Assembly (NCBI GenBank): GCA_001465115.1
Contig: CP013614.1
Coordinates: 1,178,001-1,242,000, forward strand
Direction: 5' to 3'
Source of the DNA: Enterococcus silesiacus
GTDB lineage: Bacteria; Bacillota; Bacilli; Lactobacillales; Enterococcaceae
Length of the DNA: 64,000 nt
Shown: positions 28,774-41,600 of the stretch, in pieces
How the letters are laid out: each line of letters opens with the position of its first letter
How positions within the stretch are numbered: position 1 is the first letter of the stretch
Translations under genes and position numbers: made by a program
Notes under the pieces: generated by a model
Database searches by the model: none
What the model was told of the DNA's origin: nothing
The model's input: only the letters and a program-made list of their open reading frames with translations

Positions 28774-31700
28774 TTAATTTTCTTTTACTTCTATCAATAA
28801 ATCACCTGAGCTGATCGGTTCATCTTCAAATACATACAGATGCTCAACGATTCCATCAAAACGCGCTTCAATGGTTGTTTCCATCTTCATTGCTTCTGTT
28901 ACTAATAACGCTTGACCTTTTTTCACTTTATCGCCTTTGTTTACCAATACTTGGAGAACAGAGCCCGACATGGTTGCACCAATCTGCTCTTTATTCGTTG
29001 GTTCTGCCTTACGTTTTGCTTGAACAGAGGACTTAATAGATGTATCTTTAATCACTATTTCACGACGTTGGCCATTTAAATTAAAGAACAACACTCGATT
29101 TCCTTCAATATCAGGATCTCCAACTTCATCTAACCGAATAATCAGCGTCTTCCCTTTTTCAATTTGAACTTCTACAGACTCACCTTGACGAATCCCTTGG
29201 AAGAACGTTGGTGTATCTAATAACGTTACGTCACCAAAATTTTGATAAGACGTGCGATAATCTAAGAACACCTGAGGATACATGAGGTAACTTAAGATCT
29301 CTTCCACTTTTGGCTCATAGCCGATTTTTTCAGCTAACTCTGCTTTTATTTTATCAAAATCGACTGGTGCTGCTAAACTTCCAGGTCTTTCAGTGAAAGC
29401 GGGACGTCCTTTTAAGATAATTCTTTGTAAATCTTTTGGAAATCCGCCTACTGGTTGCCCTAAGTCACCTTGGAAAAACGTCACAACAGACTCTGGAAAA
29501 CTCAATTCTGTTCCTTTGTCGTAGATATCTGCTTCGGTTAAACTATTTTGAACCATGAACAGTGCCATATCTCCGACTACTTTTGAAGACGGGGTTACCT
29601 TCACAATATCTCCAAACATCAAGTTGACCGTATGATACATTTTCTTGATATCATCCCACTGATGGCCAAGACCAACGGCTTTAGCTTGTTGTTGTAAATT
29701 AGAATATTGTCCACCAGGCATTTCATGCATATAAACTTCTGTCTGAGGCGCGTTCAAGCCATTTTCAAATGGTTTATAATACATGCGGACATCTTCCCAG
29801 TAATGATTGATTTTTTGCGTATTATCAATATTGACATCTGGTGTACGATCGCCATTGACTAAAGCATAATATAAACTACTCATACTAGGTTGGCTTGTTG
29901 CACCGCTCATCGCACTAGTTGCTACATCAACAATATCTACGCCTGCTTTTGTTGCTGCGGAATACGTAATGATCCCATTGCCACTTGTATCATGCGTGTG
30001 CAAATGAATCGGTAAATCTGTCGTATCTTTCAATTCACTGATCAAGCGATAGGCAGCTTGAGGTTTTAACAACCCAGCCATATCTTTGATGGCAATAATA
30101 TGTGCACCCATTTTTTCAAGTTCTTTGGCCATATTTTTGTAATACTCAACATTGTATTTTGCTCTTGATGGGTCATTGATGTCACCAGTGTAACAAATAG
30201 CAGCTTCCGCAATTTTCCCTGTATCTCGAACAGTCTGAATACTTTTTTCCATTTGTGGTAGCCAGTTTAGGCTATCAAAAATGCGGAATACATCAATTCC
30301 TTGTCGCGCTGACTCTTTAATAAACTCTTCGATAACGTTATCAGAATAGTTTTGATAACCAACCGCATTCGAGCCTCTAAACAACATCTGTAACAAGGTA
30401 TTAGGCATTAATTTACGAATTTTACGCAATCTTTGCCATGGATCTTCATTTAAGAAACGATAGGCAACATCAAAAGTCGCTCCGCCCCACATCTCACTAG
30501 AAAATAGCTCTGGTAATCCTTCCCCAGTTAAGCGTGCAATTTCTTTGAAATCTTGAGTTCTTACACGAGTCGCCAATAAGCTTTGATGAGCGTCACGGAA
30601 CGTTGTATCAGTCAGTAAAACATTTTCTTGTTTTTTAATCCAATTGACAACCCCTTGTGCGCCTGCTTCATCTAAAACATTTTTAGCAGTCACATAATCA
30701 TTGCGTAATTCTAAGTCCGTTGGAATGCGTGGTGCATCGAAGTATTTTTTCGTCGATTTTTCGATTCCCGGAAATCCATTAACGGTTACTTCACCGATAT
30801 ATTTCATTGTTTTATTGCCGCGATCTCTTAATTTTGGAAATTCAAATAATTGCGGTGTGTTATCAATAAACGTTGTTTTTGCTTCGCCTGATTTAAATTC
30901 TGGATGAGCAATCACTTTGTGTAAAAATGGAATATTGGTTTTTACACCACGAATTCTAAATTCTCTTAAACAACGTTCCATTTTTTGAATTGCTTTTTCA
31001 AATGTAAAACCATGCGTACAAACTTTCACTAAAAGTGAATCAAAATAAGGTGTAACGATAGCACCAGAATAGGCATTTCCAACATCAAGACGAACCCCAA
31101 AACCACCTGGTGAACGGTAGGTGTCAATTTTCCCCGTATCTGGCATAAAGTGATTCAATGGGTCTTCTGTCGTAATCCGACATTGGATTGCTGCACCATT
31201 TAAAGTGATGTGCTCTTGGTGTGGAATCTTCATGTCTGTATGCAAATCAAGCCCTTGAGCGATTTGAAGTTGAGATACTACAATATCAATATCTGTGATC
31301 ATCTCAGTAATCGTATGCTCTACTTGAACACGAGGATTGACTTCGATGAAATAAAATTGATCACCTTCAACTAAAAATTCAACTGTTCCAGCATTGACAT
31401 ACCCAACATGTTTCATCAATTGAACCGCCGCATCACAAATCTCTTTTCGTTTGGCTTCATTCATTGAAACACAAGGCGCAACTTCTACTACTTTTTGATG
31501 ACGACGCTGAACTGAACAATCACGTTCAAATAAATGAATGACATTGCCATGTTGATCCCCTAAGATTTGAACTTCAATATGTTTAGGATTAGAAATGTAT
31601 TTTTCTACATAAACTTCATCAGAACCAAAAGCCGCTTTTGCTTCACTTTTTGCTCGTTCGTAGCCTTCTCTAGCTTCTTTTTCATCATGAGCAACCCGCA

Positions 31701-32202
31701 TTCCACGACCGCCGCCACCAAGTGCTGCTTTGATCATGATTGGAAAACCATGCGTCCGAGCAAACTCTAAAACACCTTCAACTGTGTCTACAGGTCCATC
31801 AGTACCTGGAATTGAGGCAATACCTGCTGCAACTGCTGCATCTTTGGCTTTAATCTTATCGCCAAAAATATCTAAGTGATGGAGTGTGGGACCGACAAAA
31901 ATCAGGCCTTCTTCTTGACAACGTCGAGCAAATTCTAAATTTTCAGAAAGAAACCCGTAACCTGGATGAATCGCGTCCGCACCAGATTTTTTTGCAATCC
32001 GAATAATATCTTCCATATCAAGGTAGGCTTCAATCGGTTTTTTACCTTTACCAACTAAATAGGCTTCATCTGCTTTAAAACGATGAACAGAATATTCATC
32101 TTCTGCTGCATAGATTGCCACTGTCCCGATGTGCATTTCTGTACAGGCTCTAAAAATTCGAATTGCAATTTCTCCACGATTTGCTACTAAAACTTTTTTC
32201 AT
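28774..32202 (-). CDS. pyc: Pyruvate carboxylase
   Basis: Biotin enzyme that converts pyruvate, bicarbonate and ATP to oxaloacetate, feeding aspartate-family synthesis. It is 1142 residues from the ATG at 32202 (AGGAGTG before it). Order: biotin carboxylase (about 1-450, with GGGGRGMR ATP loop), carboxyltransferase TIM barrel (about 530-800, DTTFRDAHQSLLATR), allosteric linker, and the biotinyl domain with TEAMKMETT near residue 1108. It lies between ftsW and the ylbC-type gene, as in other Firmicutes. A biotin ligase gene is not seen here. Confidence 0.97.
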   Translation of the reverse strand: MKKVLVANRGEIAIRIFRACTEMHIGTVAIYAAEDEYSVHRFKADEAYLVGKGKKPIEAYLDMEDIIRIAKKSGADAIHPGYGFLSENLEFARRCQEEGLIFVGPTLHHLDIFGDKIKAKDAAVAAGIASIPGTDGPVDTVEGVLEFARTHGFPIMIKAALGGGGRGMRVAHDEKEAREGYERAKSEAKAAFGSDEVYVEKYISNPKHIEVQILGDQHGNVIHLFERDCSVQRRHQKVVEVAPCVSMNEAKRKEICDAAVQLMKHVGYVNAGTVEFLVEGDQFYFIEVNPRVQVEHTITEMITDIDIVVSQLQIAQGLDLHTDMKIPHQEHITLNGAAIQCRITTEDPLNHFMPDTGKIDTYRSPGGFGVRLDVGNAYSGAIVTPYFDSLLVKVCTHGFTFEKAIQKMERCLREFRIRGVKTNIPFLHKVIAHPEFKSGEAKTTFIDNTPQLFEFPKLRDRGNKTMKYIGEVTVNGFPGIEKSTKKYFDAPRIPTDLELRNDYVTAKNVLDEAGAQGVVNWIKKQENVLLTDTTFRDAHQSLLATRVRTQDFKEIARLTGEGLPELFSSEMWGGATFDVAYRFLNEDPWQRLRKIRKLMPNTLLQMLFRGSNAVGYQNYSDNVIEEFIKESARQGIDVFRIFDSLNWLPQMEKSIQTVRDTGKIAEAAICYTGDINDPSRAKYNVEYYKNMAKELEKMGAHIIAIKDMAGLLKPQAAYRLISELKDTTDLPIHLHTHDTSGNGIITYSAATKAGVDIVDVATSAMSGATSQPSMSSLYYALVNGDRTPDVNIDNTQKINHYWEDVRMYYKPFENGLNAPQTEVYMHEMPGGQYSNLQQQAKAVGLGHQWDDIKKMYHTVNLMFGDIVKVTPSSKVVGDMALFMVQNSLTEADIYDKGTELSFPESVVTFFQGDLGQPVGGFPKDLQRIILKGRPAFTERPGSLAAPVDFDKIKAELAEKIGYEPKVEEILSYLMYPQVFLDYRTSYQNFGDVTLLDTPTFFQGIRQGESVEVQIEKGKTLIIRLDEVGDPDIEGNRVLFFNLNGQRREIVIKDTSIKSSVQAKRKAEPTNKEQIGATMSGSVLQVLVNKGDKVKKGQALLVTEAMKMETTIEARFDGIVEHLYVFEDEPISSGDLLIEVKEN

Positions 32203-32318
32203 TTTTTCACTCCTACCCGTTTGATGAGGCCAAAACATCAGTCTTTAACTCCGAGAACATTCTATTCGTTTTGAAGAAATGACTTGTGTTTCACCTTTTA
32301 TTAACCTTCATTTATTTA

Positions 32319-33509
32319 TTAACTACCAAGTAATTGGTATTCTTGGTCCATTTTTTGCTTTTTCTCATCTGCACTGATATTCAATACAAACGCCACAGCA
32401 ATTGAAATAATCAATACACTGTTTCCCCCTTGACTTAAGAAAGGAAATGTTACACCTGTTAAAGGAATCACTCCCGTAATCCCACCAAGATTGATAAAGA
32501 CTTGTAGTAACAGCATTGAACCAATACCGATACACATCAACGAATTGAATGGTTTCTTAGAGCGGACACCGACTAAAATGATCCGAGCGATCATAAACAT
32601 TAAGATTGCCAATATCATCAAAGCGGCAAGTAAACCTAATTCCTCAATTGTAATGGCAAAAATAAAATCTGAATGCGCTTCGGGTAAGAAACCCTTTTTC
32701 TGAATACTATTCCCAAGACCTTTTCCAAACCAACCACCATTGTTGATGGCATAATAAGAATTCGCTAGCTGATGCCCAGCATTTCGTTCATCTTTAAATG
32801 GATTTAAAAAGATAGCGAAGCGTTGATACACATACTGATATCTATCTGGAATAAAACTTCCTCCAGTTAAAAGTAAGGTTTGGATGACCGCAATACTGCC
32901 CAAAATCCCAGCACCACCGACTAAATAGGTGTACATATAGTTGATGCCACTAGCAAGTACCATGATGATGACCAATAAAGTTAAAATTGCGGCATTACCC
33001 AAATCGGGTTGAATCGCAACAAGGAAAATTAAAAAACCAACCAAAAGCATTGGTCTGAATACTGCTTTTTTAAATTCCTTATCGATATATTTCTGTCTCC
33101 GACCTAAAATATACGCTAGATACCAGATTACCATGATTTTTAGGTATTCAGCAGGTTGCATTGAAAATGTCCCAATCTGAATCCAGCCTTTAGCACCATT
33201 GATTTCAGCACCTAACTTCGTAAAGCGAACAGCTAAAAGCAGTACAGAAATGACCACGATTGCAAACATGATGAATCCTTTGACTTGAAACACAGTGGTT
33301 TTCATCTTATAAATGAAAAACATCGCAACCAGACTTAGTAACCAAAATTGTAATTGGGTGACAACCATCCCTGTAGGTGGCTTCCCTTGTGAAACTAACA
33401 AAGAGGATGTCGAACTATAAACCATGATCAATCCCACTGCACTAAGGACCAAGTACGGGATTAAAATACTATAATCTAACAGATGCCTCTTTTTTATCTT
33501 GTTCGGCAA
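32319..33509 (-). CDS. ftsW: Peptidoglycan glycosyltransferase FtsW
   Basis: A SEDS-family polymerase of 396 residues with about ten membrane helices. Visible signatures are MVYSSTS near the N-terminus, FLPEAHSDFIFAITIEELG in the large loop, and FPFLSQGGNSVL near the end. FtsW rather than RodA is favoured by position between ylaN and pyc. The start is TTG at 33509, with GGAGG 8 bp upstream; ylaN ends 3 bp before it. Confidence 0.92.
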   Translation of the reverse strand: MPNKIKKRHLLDYSILIPYLVLSAVGLIMVYSSTSSLLVSQGKPPTGMVVTQLQFWLLSLVAMFFIYKMKTTVFQVKGFIMFAIVVISVLLLAVRFTKLGAEINGAKGWIQIGTFSMQPAEYLKIMVIWYLAYILGRRQKYIDKEFKKAVFRPMLLVGFLIFLVAIQPDLGNAAILTLLVIIMVLASGINYMYTYLVGGAGILGSIAVIQTLLLTGGSFIPDRYQYVYQRFAIFLNPFKDERNAGHQLANSYYAINNGGWFGKGLGNSIQKKGFLPEAHSDFIFAITIEELGLLAALMILAILMFMIARIILVGVRSKKPFNSLMCIGIGSMLLLQVFINLGGITGVIPLTGVTFPFLSQGGNSVLIISIAVAFVLNISADEKKQKMDQEYQLLGS

Positions 33510-33512
33510 AGT

Positions 33513-33815
33513 TTAAACCTCCTTGCCAATCTCTTTTTTTTCTTGTGTTTCCTCATAAACGTCACTATATAATTGGTTAAGCTCTTTTTCTAAATCACTT
33601 AGCAATTGATGTCCTTGTTTTGAACTTAAAATACCTAATCGGATGGCATATGTCACTTGACGAGAGAAACCATACATTTGTGTATCTACGACTTCCTCAA
33701 ACGCCTTACATTGGGAAATACATAGGCTATTTTTTTGATTACGGATTAACTTTAAGATCCTTTGTGCATCATCGTTTAACAGCTGAACGGCAAAATCTTT
33801 TGAAATGGATTCCAT
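33513..33815 (-). CDS. ylaN: YlaN family protein (DUF1507)
   Basis: A 100-residue helical protein: residues 1-85 form the DUF1507 core (AQRILKLIRNQKNSLCISQCKAFEEVVDTQMYGFSRQVTYAIRLG is its most conserved part). In Staphylococcus it binds ferrous iron and influences Fur-controlled iron balance. The ATG at 33815 is preceded by GGAGG at 10 bp; an in-frame GTG two codons upstream is an alternative. It leads the ylaN-ftsW unit. Confidence 0.9.
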   Translation of the reverse strand: MESISKDFAVQLLNDDAQRILKLIRNQKNSLCISQCKAFEEVVDTQMYGFSRQVTYAIRLGILSSKQGHQLLSDLEKELNQLYSDVYEETQEKKEIGKEV

Positions 33816-34066
33816 TTGCACTAAACCTCCCATCTTAATTATGTAATTATAGCATAATTTGCCTGATTATTAACAGAAATTTTCTGAAAATCCTTTGTTT
33901 AAAAATTTTTTTAATTTTTCACAAATAGAAATGGATGAAATTCTCATTTTTTTTAAAGCTTAGAAAAAGAAACATGGTCTGTGCGTAAAATTACATAGCA
34001 TCCAAGATCGTAGCCGGACTGCTACTTTGCTTATCAAATCAGCTTTTCATCTTTATTTAAATTTTA

Positions 34067-34165
34067 TCACCGAAGGTTTTCTTTTAGCTTAATCCCCCCA
34101 TAAACAATGGCATAATAAATAACAAAAAAACCTATTAATGTGCTATGAAACACTGCCAAAATCAT
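34067..34165 (-). CDS. Possible 32-residue hydrophobic peptide
   Basis: The reading frame gives MILAVFHSTLIGFFVIYYAI followed by VYGGIKLKENLR: one membrane segment and a charged tail, the shape of type I toxins and other tiny membrane peptides. There is no clear ribosome site, so it may be chance. It lies in the otherwise gene-free stretch 33816-34403, where I see only an imperfect hairpin (GTAGC/GCTAC near 34012-34027). Confidence 0.25.
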   Translation of the reverse strand: MILAVFHSTLIGFFVIYYAIVYGGIKLKENLR

Positions 34166-34403
34166 ACTATGACATAACTAATACTAATGCACATTCAAAC
34201 GAAATCCCCCGACTTTGGCTTTTGCTGTTTTAAACGCTTTTTATCGCGAAGTCATATCCACCAATGAGAAATTTTTTTCAGTTTCTAAAGAGATGTTTAT
34301 TCGTATTTCTTTTTTACAGAAATGCTATTATTAATAGTAACAGAATCTATTTTAAGATGCTATCAAAGTACCTAGGTAAAAATATTATTGTGTTTATTGT
34401 TGT

Positions 34404-34454
34404 AAAAAAAGACCCTTGAAAGTTAGAATTTCTGCTCTCTCTTTAAGGGTCTTT
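34404..34454 (-). terminator. adh terminator
   Basis: Complementary arms AAAGACCCTT (34408-34417) and AAGGGTCTTT (34445-34454), with a T-run on the minus strand, downstream of the adh stop. Confidence 0.85.
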
Positions 34455-34486
34455 GCTATTTTATTTACTTTTAACTTACGATTTGT

Positions 34487-35506
34487 TTATTTTTTTAAAT
34501 CGACAACCATTCTTCCTTTGATTTTACCTTGTTCCATTTCTTCAAAAATATCATTCACTTCGTGTAGACAACGTGTTTCCACAACTGGTACTACTTTACC
34601 TTCTGCTCCAAATTGGAAGGCTTCTTCTAAATCTTTACGAGTCCCTACTAAAGAACCTACGATTTGGATTCCGTCTAACACTGTTTTAACAATTGCTAAA
34701 TCCATTGTTTCTGGTGGTAAACCAACTGCAACAACTTTTCCAGCAGCTCTTACAGAATCGACTGCTTGGTTAAATGCTACTTTTGAAACAGCCGTGACAA
34801 CTGCTGCATGAGCGCCGCCGACTTTTTCTTGGATCCATGCTCCTGCATCCCCATCTGTTAACGGGTTACAAACTAAATCTGCACCTAATTCTTTAGCGAA
34901 TTCTAACTTATCATCATTGATATCAACAGCAATTACTTTAGCGTTGAACACATTTTTAGCATATTGGATAGCCAAGTTGCCTAATCCACCAATACCATAA
35001 ATAGCGACCCATTGTCCGGGTTTTACATCTGACACTTTGATTGCTTTGTAGCAAGTAACGCCGGCACACGAGATACTGCTGGCCTGAGCTGGATCTAATC
35101 CCTCTGGCACTTTAACTGCATAATCTGCTTTAACGATACATTGTTCCGCCATGGCGCCATCCACTGAAAATCCAGCATTTTTTACTTGGCGACAGAATGT
35201 TTCGCGACCTGTAATACAATATTCACAAGTACCACATCCTTCGAAGAACCAAGCAATACTTACACGATCGCCTACTTTTAAACTGTCAACTCCAGGAGCA
35301 ATCTCTTTAACAATTCCGATGCCTTCATGACCGATTACTCGACCAGGAACTTCGCCAAAATCGCCATGAGCTACATGTAGGTCAGTATGACAAACGCCAC
35401 AAAACTCTACATCTACTAAAGCTTCACCCGCTTCGAGCGGTCTGATATCCAGTTCCTTGATTTCTACTTTTCCATTATTTTCTTTTGTTACAACAGCTGC
35501 TTTCAT
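34487..35506 (-). CDS. Zinc-dependent alcohol dehydrogenase (AdhP/AdhA type)
   Basis: A medium-chain dehydrogenase of 339 residues, oxidising or forming primary alcohols with NAD(H). The catalytic zinc ligands C39 (CGVCHTD) and H60-E61 and the structural zinc cysteines C91, C94, C97 and C105 are all present. The NAD fold motif [14 protein letters not shown] is near residue 172. It is a single gene with its own terminator and a Rex-type box 76 bp before the start, so expression likely follows NADH level, fitting a role in fermentative NAD regeneration. Confidence 0.93.
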   Translation of the reverse strand: MKAAVVTKENNGKVEIKELDIRPLEAGEALVDVEFCGVCHTDLHVAHGDFGEVPGRVIGHEGIGIVKEIAPGVDSLKVGDRVSIAWFFEGCGTCEYCITGRETFCRQVKNAGFSVDGAMAEQCIVKADYAVKVPEGLDPAQASSISCAGVTCYKAIKVSDVKPGQWVAIYGIGGLGNLAIQYAKNVFNAKVIAVDINDDKLEFAKELGADLVCNPLTDGDAGAWIQEKVGGAHAAVVTAVSKVAFNQAVDSVRAAGKVVAVGLPPETMDLAIVKTVLDGIQIVGSLVGTRKDLEEAFQFGAEGKVVPVVETRCLHEVNDIFEEMEQGKIKGRMVVDLKK

Positions 35507-35581
35507 TCTATCACTCCTGTATTTAGTATTATATGGTAATAATTATATTTTAACATGTATGAAATCGTTTTAATAGTCTTT

Positions 35582-35599
35582 TTGAGAAATTGTTCACAA
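35582..35599. promoter_or_regulatory. Rex-type operator upstream of adh
   Basis: On the minus strand TTGTGAA-CAAT-TTCTCAA differs by one base from the Rex consensus TTGTGAA-N4-TTCACAA. Confidence 0.65.
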
Positions 35600-35626
35600 C
35601 CAAATAAAACTTTGTTCAACATAAAT

Positions 35627-35676
35627 AAAAAAGAGCGAAAATGAATCACATTGCATGATTCATTCTCACTCTTTTT
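35627..35676 (-). terminator. Terminator of pfkA-pyk
   Basis: Long complementary arms at 35627-35648 and 35656-35676 (AAAAAGAGCGAAAATGAATC and a near-perfect partner), with T-runs on the minus strand. Confidence 0.8.
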
Positions 35677-35694
35677 AGTGTATACTTGAGTTTT

Positions 35695-37452
35695 TTAAAT
35701 TGCTGTTGTTGCACCACGGTATACAATACCGCGACGAGGATCAACAGTGATTAACTCATCATTTGCAATTAAGCTTGTTGCATCTGCTGCTCCAACGATT
35801 ACTGGAATATCTTTCGCAATTGCGACAACTGCTGCATGAGAAGTTAAGCCACCTTCTTCAACCACTAAAGCAATTGCTTTGTCGATTGCAGGCATGTAAT
35901 CTTTGTCAGTTGTCTTAACCACTAGAATTGAACCTTCTACTGCATTTGCTACTGCTTCTTCTGCTGTGTTGGCTACAACTGCTTTAGCAATAACTGAAGC
36001 TTCGCCGATTCCTTGACCTTGAACTAATTTTGATCCGATCATTTGAATCTTCATTAGGTTAGTTGTTCCTTTTTCACCAACTGGTACACCAGCTGTGATG
36101 ATGATCAAATCACCTTCGCTTGCAAAGCCTTCTTCTTGAGCGGTATGGGTCGCTAAGTTGAACATTTCATCAGTGCTTGCTGGTTTGTCAGCAACTGTTG
36201 CATACACACCCCAAGATAATGATAAGCTACGCGCTTTTTGCTCTGTGAAAGTGATTGCCACGATATGTGATTTTGGACGATATTTAGAAATCATACGAGC
36301 CGTGTGACCTGACTCAGTTGCTGCAACGATTGTTTGGATGCCCAAGTTACGTGCAGTATGTCCAACTGATTGACCAATTGCTTCAGCCATATCTGTTTTG
36401 CTGTATAATTTTAAGGCAAATGAATCTTGATTGATCAACGCTTCTTCAGTACGAACAGCGATGCGAGCCATTGTTTGAACCGCCTCTAATGGGTAATCCC
36501 CAGCCGCTGTTTCACCAGAAAGCATTACTGCATCTGTTCCGTCGTAGATTGCATTGGCAACGTCATTGGCTTCAGCACGAGTTGGACGTGGGTTACGTTG
36601 CATAGAATCTAACATTTGAGTTGCTGTAATAACTGGTTTACCTAAAGCATTACATTTTTTGATCAATTCTTTTTGAACAACAGGAACATCTTCAGTTGGA
36701 ATTTCAACACCCATGTCACCACGAGCAACCATCAAACCATCAGAAACTTTTAGGATTTCGTCAATATTGTCGATACCTTCTTGGTTTTCGATTTTAGGAA
36801 TGATTTGGATGTGTGTTGCGTTTTCTTCTTCTAAAATTTTGGTAATTTCTAAAACGTCAGTTGCACGACGAACGAAGCTTGCTGCGATAAAGTCAACACC
36901 TTGTTCGATACCAAAACGGATATCAGCAGCATCTTTATCAGTTATTCCAGGAAGATTTACAGAAACACCTGGTACGTTAACACCTTTTTTATTTTTTAAT
37001 ACACCTTCGTTTTTAACAAGTGTAACGATTTCGTTAGCAGCACGATCGATATCGGTTACTTCTAAGTCGATCAAACCATCATCTAAAAGAATATGAGAAC
37101 CAACATTTACATCGTTGATTAATTCTGGGTAAGTAATTGAAAATTTTTCGTTTGTTCCTAAAACTTCTGTCATAGAAAGACGGACTGCATCACCAGTTCT
37201 TAAAGTGATCGCGCCATTTTCCATTTCGTTCGTACGGATTTCAGGACCTTTTGTATCAAGTAAGATCGCAACACGTTTTCCTGTAATTTTTGCAGCTTCG
37301 CGAATATTTTTGATGCGGTTGCCATGTTCTTCAAAGTCACCATGTGAGAAGTTCAAACGGCAAACATTCATTCCTGCATTCATTAAGTTTACTAGCATAT
37401 CAACTGTTTCGCTAGCTGGTCCGATCGTACATACGATTTTCGTTTTTTTCAT
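35695..37452 (-). CDS. pyk: Pyruvate kinase
   Basis: Last ATP-making step of glycolysis (PEP to pyruvate). It is 585 residues from the ATG at 37452 (AGGAG upstream). [15 protein letters not shown] at the start, the substrate motif IPKIENQEG near 220, and the catalytic-lysine region are present. A C-terminal PEP-utiliser-like domain (about 475-585; [17 protein letters not shown]) is the extension typical of Bacilli. It lies 98 bp behind pfkA and is probably cotranscribed. Confidence 0.97.
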   Translation of the reverse strand: MKKTKIVCTIGPASETVDMLVNLMNAGMNVCRLNFSHGDFEEHGNRIKNIREAAKITGKRVAILLDTKGPEIRTNEMENGAITLRTGDAVRLSMTEVLGTNEKFSITYPELINDVNVGSHILLDDGLIDLEVTDIDRAANEIVTLVKNEGVLKNKKGVNVPGVSVNLPGITDKDAADIRFGIEQGVDFIAASFVRRATDVLEITKILEEENATHIQIIPKIENQEGIDNIDEILKVSDGLMVARGDMGVEIPTEDVPVVQKELIKKCNALGKPVITATQMLDSMQRNPRPTRAEANDVANAIYDGTDAVMLSGETAAGDYPLEAVQTMARIAVRTEEALINQDSFALKLYSKTDMAEAIGQSVGHTARNLGIQTIVAATESGHTARMISKYRPKSHIVAITFTEQKARSLSLSWGVYATVADKPASTDEMFNLATHTAQEEGFASEGDLIIITAGVPVGEKGTTNLMKIQMIGSKLVQGQGIGEASVIAKAVVANTAEEAVANAVEGSILVVKTTDKDYMPAIDKAIALVVEEGGLTSHAAVVAIAKDIPVIVGAADATSLIANDELITVDPRRGIVYRGATTAI

Positions 37453-37550
37453 TACCAAACGCTCCTATTCCATTTTTGTTTATACGTCATGAAGATTATC
37501 TATTTTCCTCAAGAGATACTTAAGCTCGCTCAATTTTTTTAAGCGTATCT

Positions 37551-38567
<1,017 letters not shown>

Positions 38568-38684
38568 TTATTCATTACTCAAAAATATTACGTCACTCAT
38601 TTTACCATTAATAGTGCAAAATGTCTTGATTTAAGAAGAAATAATTGAAAAAAGATGAAAACAATTAGTATTTTTTACCGTAAA

Positions 38685-41600
38685 TCATTTGAAAACAACA
38701 TTTTGACTGCCTAAAATCAGCTCTAATTGCTCTTTTGCATCTACTGTGTCTGCTATCCAATTCTCTGCTCCTAAAACCAATTTTTTACCGTTTTTTTCAA
38801 AGTAAATAATGACAGGAGTATTGCCTTTGTGCGCTTGAATAACTTCGTGAACACTTTGTAAAATGTCTTTTTGGTCTTTTGCTTCAATGATTTTCAAATA
38901 GCACGTAGTTGCACTAATACTTTTTTCTATTTCACTGGCTTTCTCGATTTGATTTACTAAGAGTTGCAGCTCTTGGTTATAATTACTTTTTTCTATTTTA
39001 CCTTCTACGAAATAAACTTGATTTTTTTCAACATTTTGACGTAACGTTCTGAAAACTGTTGGAAAAAGTGTTAACGATAATGAACCCGTTAGATCATCAC
39101 CTTCGACAAAAGCCATTTGTTCGCCTTTTTTCGTGCGGATCACTCGGATATCTTTTACATAAATCAATAAACGAGCCGTCTGATTTTCCACGACATCACT
39201 GACCAACATTACTTGCTTAGCCAAACGAGTTTTCTTGAATTCTTCTGTTGGATGTCCAGATAAATAAACACCTAAATATTGCTCTTCCTGCTCTAATTTT
39301 TCTTCCAGTGAATAATCAGCAATTTCGACTTCTTTTAATTTCAACGTGTCTTCTAAAAGATTCATGCTGCCACCACTATATATGATATTTTGAATCTCAC
39401 TGTCTAGACTGACTGCTAACTGACGACGATTAACTTGCAGTTCATCAAAAGCACCAATAGCAATCAAAGGTTGGATATTCTCTGCTTTTAGCCACTTGCG
39501 GTCAATTCGAAGCAAAAATTGATCAAAAGATTTAAAGGGACCGCGCTCTTTGCGTTCATCTAAGATATTTTGGATAAAATCTCGCCGGATTCCTTTTAAA
39601 GAACTAAAGCCAAACATGATTTGATTATCATTATTTAAGTAAAAACTATACTGACTGGAGTTGATAGACGGTTGAATGATCGCCATTTTATTTTTACGTG
39701 CTTCCCCAATATACTCTTTGATTTTAGTTGGATTATGCCGTACAGAATGGAGAATTGCAGCATAAAAAGCACCGGGATAATGTACTTTTAAGTAGGCCAT
39801 TTGAAACCCAATAAAAGAATACGCAAATGCATGGGAACGATTGAAACCATAATTAGCAAATCGTTCGATATAATCATAAATCGTAGTTGCTACTTCTTCA
39901 CTGTGCCCTTGATTCATTGCTCCTTCGACAAAGTGCTTTCGCTCTTCGTCCAGTACTTCCTTTTTCTTTTTACTGACTGCTCGCCTTAAGATATCCGCCT
40001 GTCCTAGGCTAAATCCTGCCATCGTAGAAGCAACTTGAATGATCTGCTCTTGATAGACAATAACGCCATACGTATTCCTTAAAATCGGTTCTAACACAGC
40101 ATCCGGATAATCGATTGGTTCTAGCCCTTTTTTTCTACGGATGAATAGATCGATATTTTGCATTGGTCCTGGACGATATAAGGCATTGACTGCCGCAATA
40201 TCTTCAATACTCGTTGGGCCTAATTTTCTTAAAACGTTCCTGATCCCCGCTGATTCAAACTGAAAAACTCCGCTTGTTTCGCCTCGCCTAAACAAGGCCA
40301 ACGTTTGATCGTCATCTAAAGGAATTTGATTTAAAATCAGTTCCTTTTTGTAAACTCGCTTGATAGATTTGATTGTATCATCAATAATTGACAAATTTCT
40401 TAAGCCTAGAAAATCCATCTTCAACAACCCGATTTTTTCAACATCATTCATCGTAAACTGGGTAAGGAATATATCATTTGAACCTGGTTGTAGCGGAACA
40501 ATATCTAATAGATCTAGATCACTGATCACCACACCCGCAGCATGTGTTGACACGTGACGGGGAAGACCTTCTAAACGAACAGCAGTATCGTACAATAAAC
40601 GATTGGTCTCAGATGAATTGACTAGCTCAACTAGTTTTTTTGAGTCCGTATAAGCTGTTTTCAAGGTCATTTTTAAAGCACTTGGTACAGCATTGGACCA
40701 ACGATTCGATTCACTTTGTGATAACCCAAACACTCTAGCAACATCTCTTAGGACCATTTTTGCTGCCATTGTACCAAAAGTAGCGATTTGCGCCATATGA
40801 TAGTGACCATATTTCTCACGAACGTACTGCAGTACTTCTTCCCGACGATTATCAGGAATATCTAAATCGATATCTGGCATTGAATGTCGTTCAGGATTTA
40901 AGAAACGTTCAAAAAGTAGATCATATTTAATTGGGTCAACATCCGTAATCGATAAAACGTAAGACACTAAAGATCCTGCAGCAGAACCACGACCTGCACC
41001 AGTCACGATTTTTCTTTCATGCGCAAAAGCCATTACATCCCAAACAATCAAGAAGTAATCATCAAATCCCATGGTATGGATGATGTTAAGTTCTTTCGCT
41101 AAGCGTTCTTCATATTCTATTGTAGCGTCTGGAACCCGTTCAGGTAGTTTTTGCACACACAGCTCTTTTAAAAAATCTCCTGCTTGTTTCCCATCTGGTA
41201 TTGGATAATGAGGCAATAAACGCTGATGCAGCGGAATCTCAACTGAACAATCAGTAGCTAATTTCTCGGCATTACTCACCGCTTGTTTATTTACTTTTAT
41301 ACACAATTGCTCTGCTGCATCCTGTTGGCTTCTTAAATAAAAAGGTCCTTCAATTTCCGTTTCCTCAGCATTCAAACTCATTTGCTGCCCTTCATTGATA
41401 TGAGCTAAAACTTTCACTGCAAAACCGTCCTCACGACTTAAATAACGCGTTTCTTGTAAGGCGATGAGTGGTTGATTTTGGGATGCGTAAAATTGGAATA
41501 GTGCTGGGTCTGTTTCTGGATTGCAGGTAAACGATGCTCCAGCAAAAAAAGCAGTTGGATCGAAAAGCTGCACTAATTGGGCTAAACTTTCACTCGCTTC

